This document shows, piece after piece, positions 1-8,127 of a stretch of DNA of 64,000 nucleotides. Under the pieces are notes generated by a model, which made no database searches, was not told where the DNA came from, and worked only from the letters and a program-made list of their open reading frames with translations. The position numbers and the translations under genes are program-made. The DNA comes from an uncultured Planctomycetia bacterium. Lineage in GTDB: Bacteria; Planctomycetota; Phycisphaerae; Phycisphaerales; SM1A02. Location of the stretch: the NCBI GenBank assembly GCA_937871505.1, contig CALMPF010000018.1, forward strand, positions 53,580 through 117,579. Reading direction: 5' to 3'. The stretch's first letter is position 1, and the number at the start of each line of letters is the position of its first letter.

Positions 1-229
1 TGTAGAGCAGCCCGACCGTCCCGATCAGCTCGATCGCCCCGTCGCGCCGGAGCAGGCCGAGGACGTGCGGACCGACCACGACCCCCGCGAGGATCATGCC
101 GATGGTCCCCGGCAGCCGCAAGCGCTGCATCGCGAGGGGAGTCACGAGGATGATCGTCATCACCAGCGCAAAGGTCAGCACCGGGTGGGTGACCGGCAGC
201 GACCATGGCGTCGAGGCGACCGCGAACAT
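1..229 (-). CDS. cation:proton antiporter, Kef/CPA2 type (N-terminal part only)
   Basis: The 76 visible codons read like the first two membrane spans of a CPA2/Kef monovalent cation:proton antiporter. A hydrophobic stretch is followed by LRLPGTIGMILAGVVVGPHV, close to the 'LP..lGyllAGilLGP' signature of that family. Such proteins exchange Na+ or K+ for H+ across the inner membrane. The gene runs off the left edge, so the transport core and any regulatory domain are unseen. The ATG at 229 is supported by a TACACT -10 box (238-243) eight bases upstream, which suggests a leaderless message. There is no Shine-Dalgarno sequence. The family call is good; the substrate is unknown. Confidence 0.75.
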   Translation of the reverse strand, partial: MFAVASTPWSLPVTHPVLTFALVMTIILVTPLAMQRLRLPGTIGMILAGVVVGPHVLGLLRRDGAIELIGTVGLLY

Positions 230-237
230 GCGGGGCG

Positions 238-243
238 AGTGTA
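238..243 (-). promoter_or_regulatory. -10 box TACACT, leaderless start of the antiporter
   Basis: TACACT on the minus strand ends eight bases before the ATG at 229. It belongs to a recurrent TACNCT pattern in this window. No -35 box is visible. Confidence 0.5.
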
Positions 244-352
244 AGGGCGCCCTCGGAAGCGACCGATCCCCGCAGTCGGCCGCGGCCTCTCGCCGCCTGC
301 GCTCCGCGCCGCCGCCCTGATCGAGCGCTGCGGAGCCCGCGGGGTCGCGGGC

Positions 353-358
353 TATTCT
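353..358 (+). promoter_or_regulatory. candidate -10 box TATTCT upstream of the alcohol dehydrogenase
   Basis: TATTCT lies in otherwise GC-rich DNA and would give a leader of about 68 nt. The match to the sigma-70 consensus is good, but no -35 partner is clear. Confidence 0.35.
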
Positions 359-432
359 CGCCGACAATCGCCGGTCGCCAGCCGCGCGCAGGAGCGCGGC
401 ATGATCGTGCGGAGAACACCAGCGGAGCCATC

Positions 433-1488
433 ATGCCCACCGTCCGCGCCTACGTCGCCCATGGTCCAGACCGTCCGCTCGAGCGCGACATGATCGACCG
501 CCGTCCGCCCGACGGCACCGACGTGCATCTGGAGATCCACTACTGCGGCGTCTGCCATTCCGACCTCCACACGGCGCGCGGCGAGTGGCCGGGCGTCGTC
601 TTCCCCGTCGTCCCCGGCCACGAGATCGTGGGTCGAGTCATGGCACTCGGACGCAAGGCGACCAAGTTCAAGGTCGGCGACTACGCCGCGATCGGCTGCA
701 TGGTCGATTCGTGCCGCCGCTGCGCCTCCTGCCAGGAGGGGCTCGAGCAGTATTGCGAGAAGGGGCCGATCTTCACCTACAACAGCCCGAACCCGCAGTA
801 TCCGGGGGGCATGACCCTCGGGGGCTATTCGACGCACATCATCATCGACGAAGCGTTCATGCTGCGCCTCGGGTCGGGCGAGAACCTCGCCGCGAAGGCG
901 CCGCTGCTCTGCGCCGGGATCACGACATGGTCGCCGCTGCGGCACTGGGATGCCGGACCGGGAAAGAAGGTCGGCGTCGTCGGTCTCGGCGGCCTCGGTC
1001 ATATGGCGGTCAGGCTTTCGAAGGCGCTCGGCGCCGAGACCGTGCTCCTGACGGGCTCGCCGTCGAAGGTCGAGGATGGGCTGCGCCTCGGCGCCGACCA
1101 CGTCGTCGTGACCAAGGACTCGGCGGCGCTCGAGAAGCACGTCCGGAGCATGGACCTGATCGTCGACACCGTCTCGGCGCCGCACGACCTCGACGCGCTG
1201 ACCAACCTGCTGCGGCGCGACGGCACGCTCTGCCTGCTCGGTGCACCGGCCTCGCCGCACCCCTCGCCGAGCATCTGGCCGCTCGTGATGAAGCGGACCG
1301 CGATTGCCGGGAGCATCATCGGCGGGATCGCCGAGACGCAGGAAATGCTGGACTTCTGCGAGGAGAGGGGGATCGTCGCCGACATCGAGCTGATCCCGAT
1401 CCAGTCGATCAACGACGCCTTCGAGCGGATGCTCCGCGGCGACGTGCGCTATCGGTTCGTGATCGACCTCGCTTCGCTGAAGGACTGA
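433..1488 (+). CDS. zinc-dependent alcohol dehydrogenase, NAD(P)-dependent, cinnamyl/YahK-like
   Basis: This 351-aa protein is a medium-chain zinc alcohol dehydrogenase that would interconvert alcohols and aldehydes with NAD(P)H in the cytoplasm. The catalytic zinc site is visible as Cys41-His42 (CGVCHSD) and His63-Glu64 (PGHE). The structural zinc site is the four cysteines 94, 97, 100 and 108. The Rossmann motif GLGGLGHMAVRLSKALGAE follows in the middle. Length and motif order match the YahK/cinnamyl alcohol dehydrogenase subgroup, whose members prefer NADPH and broad aldehydes. The frame stays open upstream, but the ATG at 433 begins the conserved 'RAYV' strand and has a weak GGAG six bases before it. 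It stands alone; its substrate cannot be told from context. Confidence 0.9.
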   Translation: MPTVRAYVAHGPDRPLERDMIDRRPPDGTDVHLEIHYCGVCHSDLHTARGEWPGVVFPVVPGHEIVGRVMALGRKATKFKVGDYAAIGCMVDSCRRCASCQEGLEQYCEKGPIFTYNSPNPQYPGGMTLGGYSTHIIIDEAFMLRLGSGENLAAKAPLLCAGITTWSPLRHWDAGPGKKVGVVGLGGLGHMAVRLSKALGAETVLLTGSPSKVEDGLRLGADHVVVTKDSAALEKHVRSMDLIVDTVSAPHDLDALTNLLRRDGTLCLLGAPASPHPSPSIWPLVMKRTAIAGSIIGGIAETQEMLDFCEERGIVADIELIPIQSINDAFERMLRGDVRYRFVIDLASLKD

Positions 1489-1515
1489 ACGCGCTCGTGG
1501 GTCGGGGCCCCGGGG

Positions 1516-1610
1516 GTTGGGCCCCCCCGGGGGGTTGGGCTGTGGGGTTGGGCTGTGGGGTTGGGCCGTGGGGTTGGGCCCGGGGGTTGGGCCCGGACGT
1601 TGGGCCCGAA
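1516..1610 (+). repeat. 13-bp degenerate tandem repeat (GTTGGGCnnGGGG)
   Basis: About seven head-to-tail units of 13 bp share the core GTTGGGC followed by a variable G/C/T tract. The array lies in the 216-bp gap between the dehydrogenase and the photolyase. It has no coding signal and also contains C7G6 runs. It is one of several short-period arrays in this window. Confidence 0.85.
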
Positions 1611-1704
1611 GATCGGAGCGCTTCGCCGCAGGCCCTGCGCGCTCCGCCGCCGCGCCGCCCCGTCGGCTTGAATCGCCCCCGCGCACGCGATCGAACCGGC
1701 GGCC

Positions 1705-3384
1705 ATGGCCCGTCGCTCGCCGACCGCCGACGCGCTCCCGCCCCACGGCGGTCGGCTGATCGTCCTCTTCGGCGACCAGCTCGATCTCGAGGCGGCGGCG
1801 CTGCGCGAGCGAGCGGAGGGCGACGTCGTCCTGATGATGGAGGTCGCGGCGGAATCGACCGAGGCTCCGAGCCACGTGCAGCGCACGGTGCTCTTCCTCT
1901 CCGCGATGCGCCACGCCGCCGCGGCGCTTCGCGAACGCGGCGCTCCGCTGCGGTACGTCGAGCTTGACGATCCGGCGAACACCGGCAGCTTCGAGGGCGA
2001 GCTGCGCCGGGCCATCGCGGAGCTCGCCCCGCGGTCGCTCGTCGCCACGCTCCCTGGCGACTGGCGGGTCCGGGGGATCATCGAGCGCGTCGCGTCGGAG
2101 GCGCGGCTGCCGCTGCTCCGTCGCGCCGACGAGCACTTCTTCGTCACCCCCGGGGAGTTCGCGCGCTGGGCTGAGGGGCGCCGCTCCCTGACGATGGAGT
2201 TCTTCTATCGAGAGCAGCGCCGCCGGACGGGCTACCTGATGGAGGGTGCGGGCGCGGCGGCGCGACCGGAAGGGGGGACGTGGAACTTCGACAAGCTCAA
2301 CCGGCTGCCCTTCGGCGCCGAGGGACCCCATCCGCGCCCGCGCCCGCCGCGGCGCTTCGAGCCGGATGCGATCACGCGCGAGGTGATCGCCGTCGTCCGG
2401 CGAACGCTGCCGGGGCTGCCCGGACTGATCGAGGAGTTCAACTGGCCGGTGACCCGCGCCGAAGCGCTGGCAGCGCTGGAGGACTTCGTCACCCATCGGC
2501 TCGAGGCCTTCGGCCCCTACGAGGACGCCATGTGGGCGGGCGAGCCGATCCTCCATCACTCGGCGCTCTCGGCCGCCCTGAACCTGAAGCTGCTCTCGCC
2601 GCGCGAGTGCTGCGAGGCGGCGATCGCGGCGTGGCGCTCCGGGCGGGCGCCGCTCCAGTCGGTCGAGGCGTTCGTGCGGCAGCTCATCGGCTGGCGCGAG
2701 TTCATCCGCGGCGTCTACTGGCTGGAGGGCCCGCAGTACCGCAACCGCAACGGCCTCGACCAGCACGGGGCGCTTCCTGCGCTGTACTGGGACGCCCAGA
2801 CCGAGATGGCCTGCCTGCGCGAGTGCGTCGGACAGGTCCTCCGCGACGGTTTCGCCCACCACATCCAGCGTCTGATGGTGATGGGGAACTTCGCGCTCAT
2901 CGCCGGCGTCGATCCGGCCGCGATCAACGCGTGGTTTCTCGGGATGTTCGTCGACGGCGTGGACTGGGCGACGACGCCGAACGTGGTCGGGATGTCGATG
3001 CACGCCGACCGGCGGCCGGGAGACGGCGCCGGTACCACGGGGCTCGTCGGCACCAAGCCGTACGCCGCGAGCGGGCGCTACATCGAGCGCATGAGCAACT
3101 ACTGCCGCGGCTGCCGCTACGACCCTGCGGCCCGTCAGGGAGATCGGGCCTGTCCTTTCACGGTTTTCTACTGGGAGTTCCTGCTGCGCAACCGCGAGCG
3201 TCTCGGCGCCAATCAGCGGATGGCGATGATCCTGCGCAACGTGGACCGGATGCCCCCGGAGGAGCGCGTGCGGCTGACGGTCGAGGGGGCGGCGCTGCGC
3301 CGGCGGCTGGGGATCGAATGCGCAACGGCCGGCGCTCCAGCCGAGGGCGACTCAGCCGAGGGCGACTGGCTTCGCCAGCGCTGA
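1705..3384 (+). CDS. FeS-type photolyase/cryptochrome family protein (PhrB-like)
   Basis: This 559-aa protein resembles the iron-sulfur bacterial cryptochrome/photolyase group, of which Agrobacterium PhrB, a (6-4) photolyase, is the model. It begins with the antenna-binding alpha/beta domain (LIVLFGDQLD), then has the helical FAD domain (WNFDKLNRLPFG; GWREFIRGVYWLEGPQY). Cysteines that could hold the 4Fe-4S cluster are visible at 370 or 374, 467, 470 and 483, in the same C...CxxC...C order as in PhrB. It would repair UV photoproducts in DNA with blue light or act as a light sensor. The start is the first ATG giving the usual N-terminus. No Shine-Dalgarno sequence is clear. The product is well supported; lesion specificity is inferred. 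Confidence 0.9.
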   Translation: MARRSPTADALPPHGGRLIVLFGDQLDLEAAALRERAEGDVVLMMEVAAESTEAPSHVQRTVLFLSAMRHAAAALRERGAPLRYVELDDPANTGSFEGELRRAIAELAPRSLVATLPGDWRVRGIIERVASEARLPLLRRADEHFFVTPGEFARWAEGRRSLTMEFFYREQRRRTGYLMEGAGAAARPEGGTWNFDKLNRLPFGAEGPHPRPRPPRRFEPDAITREVIAVVRRTLPGLPGLIEEFNWPVTRAEALAALEDFVTHRLEAFGPYEDAMWAGEPILHHSALSAALNLKLLSPRECCEAAIAAWRSGRAPLQSVEAFVRQLIGWREFIRGVYWLEGPQYRNRNGLDQHGALPALYWDAQTEMACLRECVGQVLRDGFAHHIQRLMVMGNFALIAGVDPAAINAWFLGMFVDGVDWATTPNVVGMSMHADRRPGDGAGTTGLVGTKPYAASGRYIERMSNYCRGCRYDPAARQGDRACPFTVFYWEFLLRNRERLGANQRMAMILRNVDRMPPEERVRLTVEGAALRRRLGIECATAGAPAEGDSAEGDWLRQR

Positions 3385-3496
3385 GCTCGCGCGGCAGCGC
3401 CGCTCCGCACCTTCGCGCCGCGTGGCGCTGGGCGCGGGGGGAACGGGGCTCATGGGGCCGATCGGGCGAACAGGCGCTGCACCGCTCGCGCCTGCG

Positions 3497-4051
3497 TCAC
3501 CGCGGTTCGAAGGTGAAGCGCTGCCCGCCGATGGAGAGCTCAGCCATCAGGCCGCCCTGCGGCTCGACGAGGACGAGCACGCCGCCGGTGTAGTCGCCGG
3601 CTCCGGCCGCACCGGCGCTGAGCGCCACCGCGGAGATGTTCGCCGAGAGCACGAATGCGTTGTTCTTGAAGTCGGCGAAGGCCTGGGGCGTGAGGAAGAC
3701 GATGATCTGGCTGAAGCTCTGGCCGCCCGCCTGGAGTCCGACGGTGCCTTGAGTGACGTTGCAGAAGCCGATCATCTGGCCGCCGCGCTCGAAGACCTCG
3801 CCGCGGCCGAAGGCGCCGCCCGCGATGAAGCCGCCCCGGCCGATGCTGGGGAACACCGCCCATCCCTCGGCGCGGTCGAGCACGGGTCCGAGCGACGGAT
3901 CGGTCGCCCTGAAACGCTCGAGGGTCGCGCGCGACTCGATGCTGAGCGTTTCGCGCCCGGTCTCGGAGGTCGGTGCGGTCGAGCAGCCGGTGAGGGAGAC
4001 GCCGCCCGCGGCGGCTGCGAGCAGGGAGAGAGCGAGCGATCGATGGCGCAT
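3497..4051 (-). CDS. SYLF/YSC84-domain lipoprotein
   Basis: This 184-aa predicted lipoprotein has an N-terminal signal peptide ending in a lipobox (SLTGC), then a SYLF domain of the YSC84/Las17-binding family. The pattern GWAVFPSIGRGGFIAGGAFGRG and the glycine-rich C-terminal strands are typical. SYLF domains bind lipids in eukaryotes; in bacteria they are exported and their role is mostly unknown. Start choice: ATG 4051, or ATG 4069 six codons upstream. The frame stays open into the tRNA gene, but that extension is a tRNA read-through artefact. It lies 77 bp downstream of tRNA-Pro on the same strand and has no clear promoter, so it may be read together with the tRNA. Confidence 0.85.
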   Translation of the reverse strand: MRHRSLALSLLAAAAGGVSLTGCSTAPTSETGRETLSIESRATLERFRATDPSLGPVLDRAEGWAVFPSIGRGGFIAGGAFGRGEVFERGGQMIGFCNVTQGTVGLQAGGQSFSQIIVFLTPQAFADFKNNAFVLSANISAVALSAGAAGAGDYTGGVLVLVEPQGGLMAELSIGGQRFTFEPR

Positions 4052-4128
4052 GGTCGGAAGAGTCGTCATGGGAGCGTTCGGGAGTCGACGGCCGGCACCG
4101 ACACGCGTCGGCCGGTGGCGCCGGAGAA

Positions 4129-4202
4129 TCGGAGCGACAGGATTCGAACCTGCGACTTCCTGCTCCCAAAGCAGGTGCTCTACCAAGCTGAGCTACGCTC
4201 CG
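4129..4202 (-). tRNA. tRNA-Pro (anticodon TGG)
   Basis: The 74-nt sequence folds as a standard cloverleaf. The acceptor stem is CGGAGCG/CGCTCCG, the D arm GCTC...GAGC, and the anticodon stem CCTGC/GCAGG with loop TTTGGGA (anticodon TGG, proline). The T arm has loop TTCGAAT, and the discriminator base is A. CCA is not encoded. A TAGACT -10 box lies 15 bp upstream. Confidence 0.95.
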
Positions 4203-4217
4203 TCGTCGGACGCTGCG

Positions 4218-4223
4218 AGTCTA
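4218..4223 (-). promoter_or_regulatory. -10 box TAGACT of tRNA-Pro
   Basis: TAGACT on the minus strand ends 15 bases before the mature 5' end of the tRNA, a normal distance for a tRNA promoter. No -35 box is clear. Confidence 0.45.
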
Positions 4224-4238
4224 CGCGCCAGCGCACCC

Positions 4239-4345
4239 AGCACTCCAGCGCCCCTTGTCTCCTGCTGCGGCGTCCGGAAGCGGCGTTCTGCTGCGTCGAA
4301 GCTCGCATCTCGTTGCATCGATGGGTGCTTGGACCTCCCATCGGC
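4239..4345 (+). repeat. MITE/REP-like element, copy 1 (left half)
   Basis: This begins with the left terminal repeat AGCACTCCAGCGCCCC and matches the better copies at 23522 and 63493 through GGAAGCGGCGTTCTGC to GATGGGTGCTTGG. It then loses similarity, so the right half and the right terminus are absent or decayed. It sits just 5' of the tRNA-Pro promoter. The remaining gap to nuoA (4346-4705) holds no recognisable gene; it has one TACGAT hexamer and a C-rich tract. Confidence 0.75.
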
Positions 4346-4705
4346 TGCTGCGCCATCGAGCGGGGGAGCGTGCCTCGGCAGCGGGCGCAGTGACGGCGTC
4401 TCGGGAGCGGGCCGTCCGAGACCGGCGCCTCCGCCGGGCCGAAGGCGTCGGCCGAAGCGCAGCCCGATATGCAGTGCCGTGACTGGCCGCGCTGGGGGCA
4501 GCGTTCGGATACGATCGCCGCTCCACTCCCCACTGTTGGGGTTGATTCGTCTGGCTGATCGATGGTCATCGGGCGCGGCGGCAGACGCCCGCTCCGGGCC
4601 GAGGGCACCCTCCGAGGCCGCCCCAGCCCGACTTCGTCCCGCCGCCGTCCCCGGCCTCGCCCGTCCCCGCCCCCGGCCCCCCGGACCCCCCGCCCCCGTC
4701 CCGAC

Positions 4706-5092
4706 ATGCTCGCCGCAGCGCTCGACAGCTATCTCCCCATCGGCGTTCTCGTCCTGATGGGGATCTTCTTCGCGATCATCAACATCGTCGCGACGAAGTT
4801 CCTCGGCCCGCGCCGTCAAGGGCCTATCAAGGGCCTCACCTATGAGAGCGGCATGAACCCGGTGGGCACGGCCCGCAAGCGGTTCAACGTCCGCTTCTAC
4901 ATCGTGGCGATGACCTTCCTCGTCTTCGACGTCGAGATCATCTTCCTCTATCCGTGGGCGGTGACATTCTCGCAGCTCGAGCCACGAAGCCCCGAGGCCG
5001 GGCTCTTCCTCGGCCGGATCCTGTTCTTCATCCTCGCCTCGGTGGTCGGCTACGTGTACTGCTTCCGCAAAGGCGTCTTCCGCTTCGACTGA
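4706..5092 (+). CDS. nuoA: NADH-quinone oxidoreductase subunit A
   Basis: This 128-aa protein has three membrane spans and the two NuoA hallmarks: the loop YESGMNPVGTARKRFNVRFY (residues 46-65) and the acidic span FDVEIIFLYPWA (74-85). It is a membrane-arm subunit of respiratory complex I, at the hinge next to NuoH. Length is normal. The start at ATG 4706 is chosen because the conserved protein begins there; the open frame upstream encodes only a proline/arginine-rich stretch. No Shine-Dalgarno sequence is seen. A TACGAT -10-like hexamer at 4510-4515 would leave a leader of nearly 190 nt rich in C. No nuoB-N genes follow: the next gene is convergent, so nuoA stands alone here. Confidence 0.95.
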   Translation: MLAAALDSYLPIGVLVLMGIFFAIINIVATKFLGPRRQGPIKGLTYESGMNPVGTARKRFNVRFYIVAMTFLVFDVEIIFLYPWAVTFSQLEPRSPEAGLFLGRILFFILASVVGYVYCFRKGVFRFD

Positions 5093-5125
5093 TCGCGCTT
5101 CTGGACGACACCGGCGGCGGAGCTC

Positions 5126-6694
5126 TCATCCGCTCTCGGTGTCGGCGCGGCCGCGCCGGACGAGCGGCGCGGCAGCAAGGGCGCCGAAGCGCTCGCGGGC
5201 CTCGGCGAGCGCCGGGATCGGTCGCGGTTCGACCACCGTCGGCCGACGGCCGTGCCGGCGCTCGGCCGCGCGGATGGCGGCTTCGACCGACGGATGTCGT
5301 CCCGCGCCGACCAGCGCCAGCACCGCGGCGCCGAGGGCCCCCGAGGCACCCCCGAGGTCGCGGCCGACCTCGTCCACCTCGATGGAACACCCGAAGACGT
5401 CGGCACAGAGCTGGCGCCAGAAGGGGCTCCGCGCGGCCCCGCCTGCCAGGCGCAGGCGCGTCGGCGAAGTTCCGGTGGCGCGGATCAGCTCGAGCGAGTC
5501 TGCGAGGCCGAAGGCGATTCCCTCGAAGACGGCCCTGGCGAGGTGCCGTCGATCGTGGTGCAGCGCGAGGCCGCAGAAGGAGCCTCGCGCCAGCGGATCG
5601 GCATGCGGCGTGCGCTCGCCGCTGAGGTATGGAAGGAAGGTGACGCCCTCCGCGCCGGGCGGAGCGTCCTCGGCCAGCGCGGCGATCCTGTCGTAGGGAT
5701 CCGCGCCCTCGGCGCGCGCGGCGGCGGCGATGTCCGGCGCGAGCGCGTCGCGAAACCAGCGCAGGCTGCCTCCGGCGGAGAGCATCACGCCCATCTGGTG
5801 CCAGCGTCCTTCGAGGGCGTGGCAGAATGCGTGAAGGCGACCCGCAGCGTCCGGCGCGTGGCGGCGTCGCGCCGCGAAGACCACGCCGGAGGTGCCGATG
5901 GTGACGCTCACGGCGCCGTCGTCGATGACGCCCATGCCCAGCGCCGAGGCGGCTTGGTCGCCGGCCCCCGCGACCACGGGGGTTCCCTCCCGCAATCCGG
6001 TTGCGGCCGCCGCCTCGGCGGCGAGGTTGCCGATGATCGCTGTCGACTCCTGCGCAGCGGGGAGGATCGCCGGATCGATCGCGAAGTCACCGAGCATCGC
6101 GCCCGACCACCTTCGGGCCGCGCAGTCGAAGAGCGCCGTCCCAGAGGCGTCGGAGCAGTCGGTGGCAGCGCCCGCGGCGCTCTCCCCCGGCCGCGCGGTG
6201 AGGCGCCATGCGAGCCAGTCCTTCGGCAGCAGCGCCATGCGGATGGCGCGGGCGGTCTGAGGTTCATGCCTGCGAACCCAGAGGAGCTTGGGCAGTGAGA
6301 AGCCGGGGTGGACGGTGTTCCCGGTGCGCCGCACCAGTTCGGCGACGCCGAGGCGCTCGAGGACCTCGGCGCACTCCCGGGCGGCGCGCTGGTCGTTCCA
6401 GAGGATGCACGGGCGCAGCGTCGCGCCCCGATCGTCGAGCAGCACCAAGCCGTGCATCTGGCCGCAGAGGCCGACGGCGGAGATCGCGGCGGCGCCGCCG
6501 GCGACGGAGGCGAGCGCCTGCCGGATCGCCGCGCACGCGCTGCGCCACCAGTCGGCGGGATCCTGCTCCGCCCAGCCCGTCTGCGGGGTGACGAACGGGT
6601 GGCTCGATTCGCCCAGGGCGAGCAGGGCGCCGTCGTCATCGATGACGATCGCCTTGGTCGATGTGGTGCCGAGGTCGATTCCGAGTCCGGGCAT
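5126..6694 (-). CDS. xylB: xylulokinase (FGGY family carbohydrate kinase)
   Basis: This 522-aa FGGY-family kinase would phosphorylate D-xylulose to xylulose 5-phosphate in the cytoplasm. The N-terminal nucleotide-binding fold starts GIDLGTTSTKAIVIDDDG. The substrate region AVGLCGQMHGLVLLDD and the C-terminal GGAARSPFWRQLCADVFG are typical of xylulokinases. It lies 98 bp downstream of a xylose-isomerase-like gene on the same strand, so the pair probably feeds xylose into the pentose phosphate pathway. The start at ATG 6694 matches the family; the frame stays open about 12 codons further to another ATG. The last 20 or so residues are arginine-rich. Other FGGY sugars are possible, but the neighbour favours xylulose. 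Confidence 0.92.
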   Translation of the reverse strand: MPGLGIDLGTTSTKAIVIDDDGALLALGESSHPFVTPQTGWAEQDPADWWRSACAAIRQALASVAGGAAAISAVGLCGQMHGLVLLDDRGATLRPCILWNDQRAARECAEVLERLGVAELVRRTGNTVHPGFSLPKLLWVRRHEPQTARAIRMALLPKDWLAWRLTARPGESAAGAATDCSDASGTALFDCAARRWSGAMLGDFAIDPAILPAAQESTAIIGNLAAEAAAATGLREGTPVVAGAGDQAASALGMGVIDDGAVSVTIGTSGVVFAARRRHAPDAAGRLHAFCHALEGRWHQMGVMLSAGGSLRWFRDALAPDIAAAARAEGADPYDRIAALAEDAPPGAEGVTFLPYLSGERTPHADPLARGSFCGLALHHDRRHLARAVFEGIAFGLADSLELIRATGTSPTRLRLAGGAARSPFWRQLCADVFGCSIEVDEVGRDLGGASGALGAAVLALVGAGRHPSVEAAIRAAERRHGRRPTVVEPRPIPALAEARERFGALAAAPLVRRGRADTESG

Positions 6695-6792
6695 GGCTGG
6701 TGCGGCGGGAGCGCTCCCGTCGTCGTGCCGCATCCGCGTGCGGCGGCCTCGCGGCGGGGCGTGAGGAGTGGAGGGGCGATGCGGTCCCGGTC

Positions 6793-7911
6793 TCAGCGCG
6801 GCGCGCGGCGATAGGACTCCAGCAGGATCCGCTCGACGGTGCCGCGATGCTGCGCCGGGGAGGTCCAGGCGTCGATGAGCCGGGCGTGATCGATCGCGTC
6901 GATGCGTTCGTTGGCGAAGCGCAGCGCGTCCATCGAGAGCCGGATCGCCGTTTCCACCGGGAGCCGCTCCGGGTTGATGTCGATGCCCATCGACCCGTCG
7001 TAGCCATGAAGCCGGAGGAGCAGCAGCAGTCCGTCGAGCTGCTCCGGGGAGATCAGGCCGACGGAAAGGTCCTGGTCGTAGTTTCCCAGCGGCTGGCTGT
7101 TGACGTGAAGGTGCGCGAGGCGCCCCTGGCCGAGCGGCCACGCGATCGCCATCGCGAGGTCCTCGTAGCCCATCAGCACGTGCCCGATCTCGGGGTTCAG
7201 GCAGAGCAGCGCATCGCCCCGGTCGAGCAGCGCCCGGTTGCGCGGATGGCGCAGGCGCGACTCGACCATCGGGGCCAGCAGCATCCCCTCCGCGGTCGTC
7301 CCGAAGAGAATGCGGCCGCGCGGCTCGTAGGGCTTGGGCTCGAAGGCGACGCGGACGCCGGGCACGGCCTCCATCGCCTCGGCGAGACCCTCGGCGAAGC
7401 GCTCGCGCTGGCCGACGATGTCGGCGCCGTAACTGAGTTCGACGCCGTCGATCCCCGGCCAGAGCACCATGAAGTCGGTGTCGAGATCGCGGTTGAGCTC
7501 GAGCGCCTCGATCGTCCGCTCGATCGCCCGCCTCCGCGCCGGCTCGATCGGCGACGAGAGCGAGCCGAACTCGAACTCCGCGTCGCGGAAGAGCTGCGGG
7601 ATCACCGTCAGCACGCGGATTCCCGTCTCGGCGGAGAAGCGCCGCCAGAGATCGAGGTTCTCGCGGGAGATCTCGTCGGGAACATGGGCTTCCAGCGCCG
7701 CCAGGCCGTCGGGCTTCAGCTCCGCGGCGAGCGCGAGCCGCTCCTCGATCGAACGGGCAGGCTGGTACGGCTCATGGAAGCGGCTTGCGGCGGGCGAGAA
7801 GCACCAGATTCCCGCCGAGAAGCGCAGCGGCAGCGGCGCGCCGCGCAGCCTCCGCAGCATCGCGACGGGATCGAGTCTGAGAGACTGGCCGCGGAGGTCC
7901 ATCAAGGGCAT
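6793..7911 (-). CDS. xylose isomerase-like TIM-barrel protein
   Basis: This 372-aa protein keeps the core motifs of class I/Streptomyces-type xylose isomerase in divergent form: WPGIDGVELSYG (family WGGREG), EPKPYEPRG near residue 190 with the metal-binding Glu, NPEIGH (family NPEvGH) and HLHVNSQPLGNYDQDLSVG near 266 (family HIDLNGQ..KYDQDL). It would convert D-xylose to D-xylulose with divalent metal ions. It is followed by xylulokinase, which supports this. The unusual HLHVNSQ in place of HIDLNGQ leaves room for another aldose. The ATG at 7911 is preceded by CACAAT six bases upstream, consistent with a leaderless message. Confidence 0.8.
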   Translation of the reverse strand: MPLMDLRGQSLRLDPVAMLRRLRGAPLPLRFSAGIWCFSPAASRFHEPYQPARSIEERLALAAELKPDGLAALEAHVPDEISRENLDLWRRFSAETGIRVLTVIPQLFRDAEFEFGSLSSPIEPARRRAIERTIEALELNRDLDTDFMVLWPGIDGVELSYGADIVGQRERFAEGLAEAMEAVPGVRVAFEPKPYEPRGRILFGTTAEGMLLAPMVESRLRHPRNRALLDRGDALLCLNPEIGHVLMGYEDLAMAIAWPLGQGRLAHLHVNSQPLGNYDQDLSVGLISPEQLDGLLLLLRLHGYDGSMGIDINPERLPVETAIRLSMDALRFANERIDAIDHARLIDAWTSPAQHRGTVERILLESYRRAPR

Positions 7912-7917
7912 CGGCGC

Positions 7918-7923
7918 ATTGTG
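7918..7923 (-). promoter_or_regulatory. candidate -10 box CACAAT, xylA-like gene
   Basis: CACAAT ends six bases before the ATG at 7911. It deviates from TACNCT at the first base, so support is moderate. The rest of the 216-bp gap up to 8128 shows nothing recognisable. Confidence 0.35.
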
Positions 7924-8127
7924 ACAGGAGGCGACGACGGCCGCGACGCGCCCCTGCGCGCCGCGGCCGCCGTCCCCGCCTTCGCGCCGCGGCTCGTCTC
8001 CGGCGTCACCGCTGGGCCGGTGCGGGGGCGCGCGGAGTGGGCGATGGATCGGTGCGGCGCAGTCACCTGCCGGTCAGCGCTCCGGCGCAGCGGGAGTCGA
8101 GCTGGGCCGGCGGGCTCCGAGGGTCGC

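Noticed and set aside
4052..4186. N-terminal extension of the SYLF lipoprotein across the tRNA gene
   Set aside because: The extension translates the antisense-side tRNA-Pro sequence (EQEVAGSNPVAP-like), a well-known false-gene signature; the signal peptide gives a clear later start.
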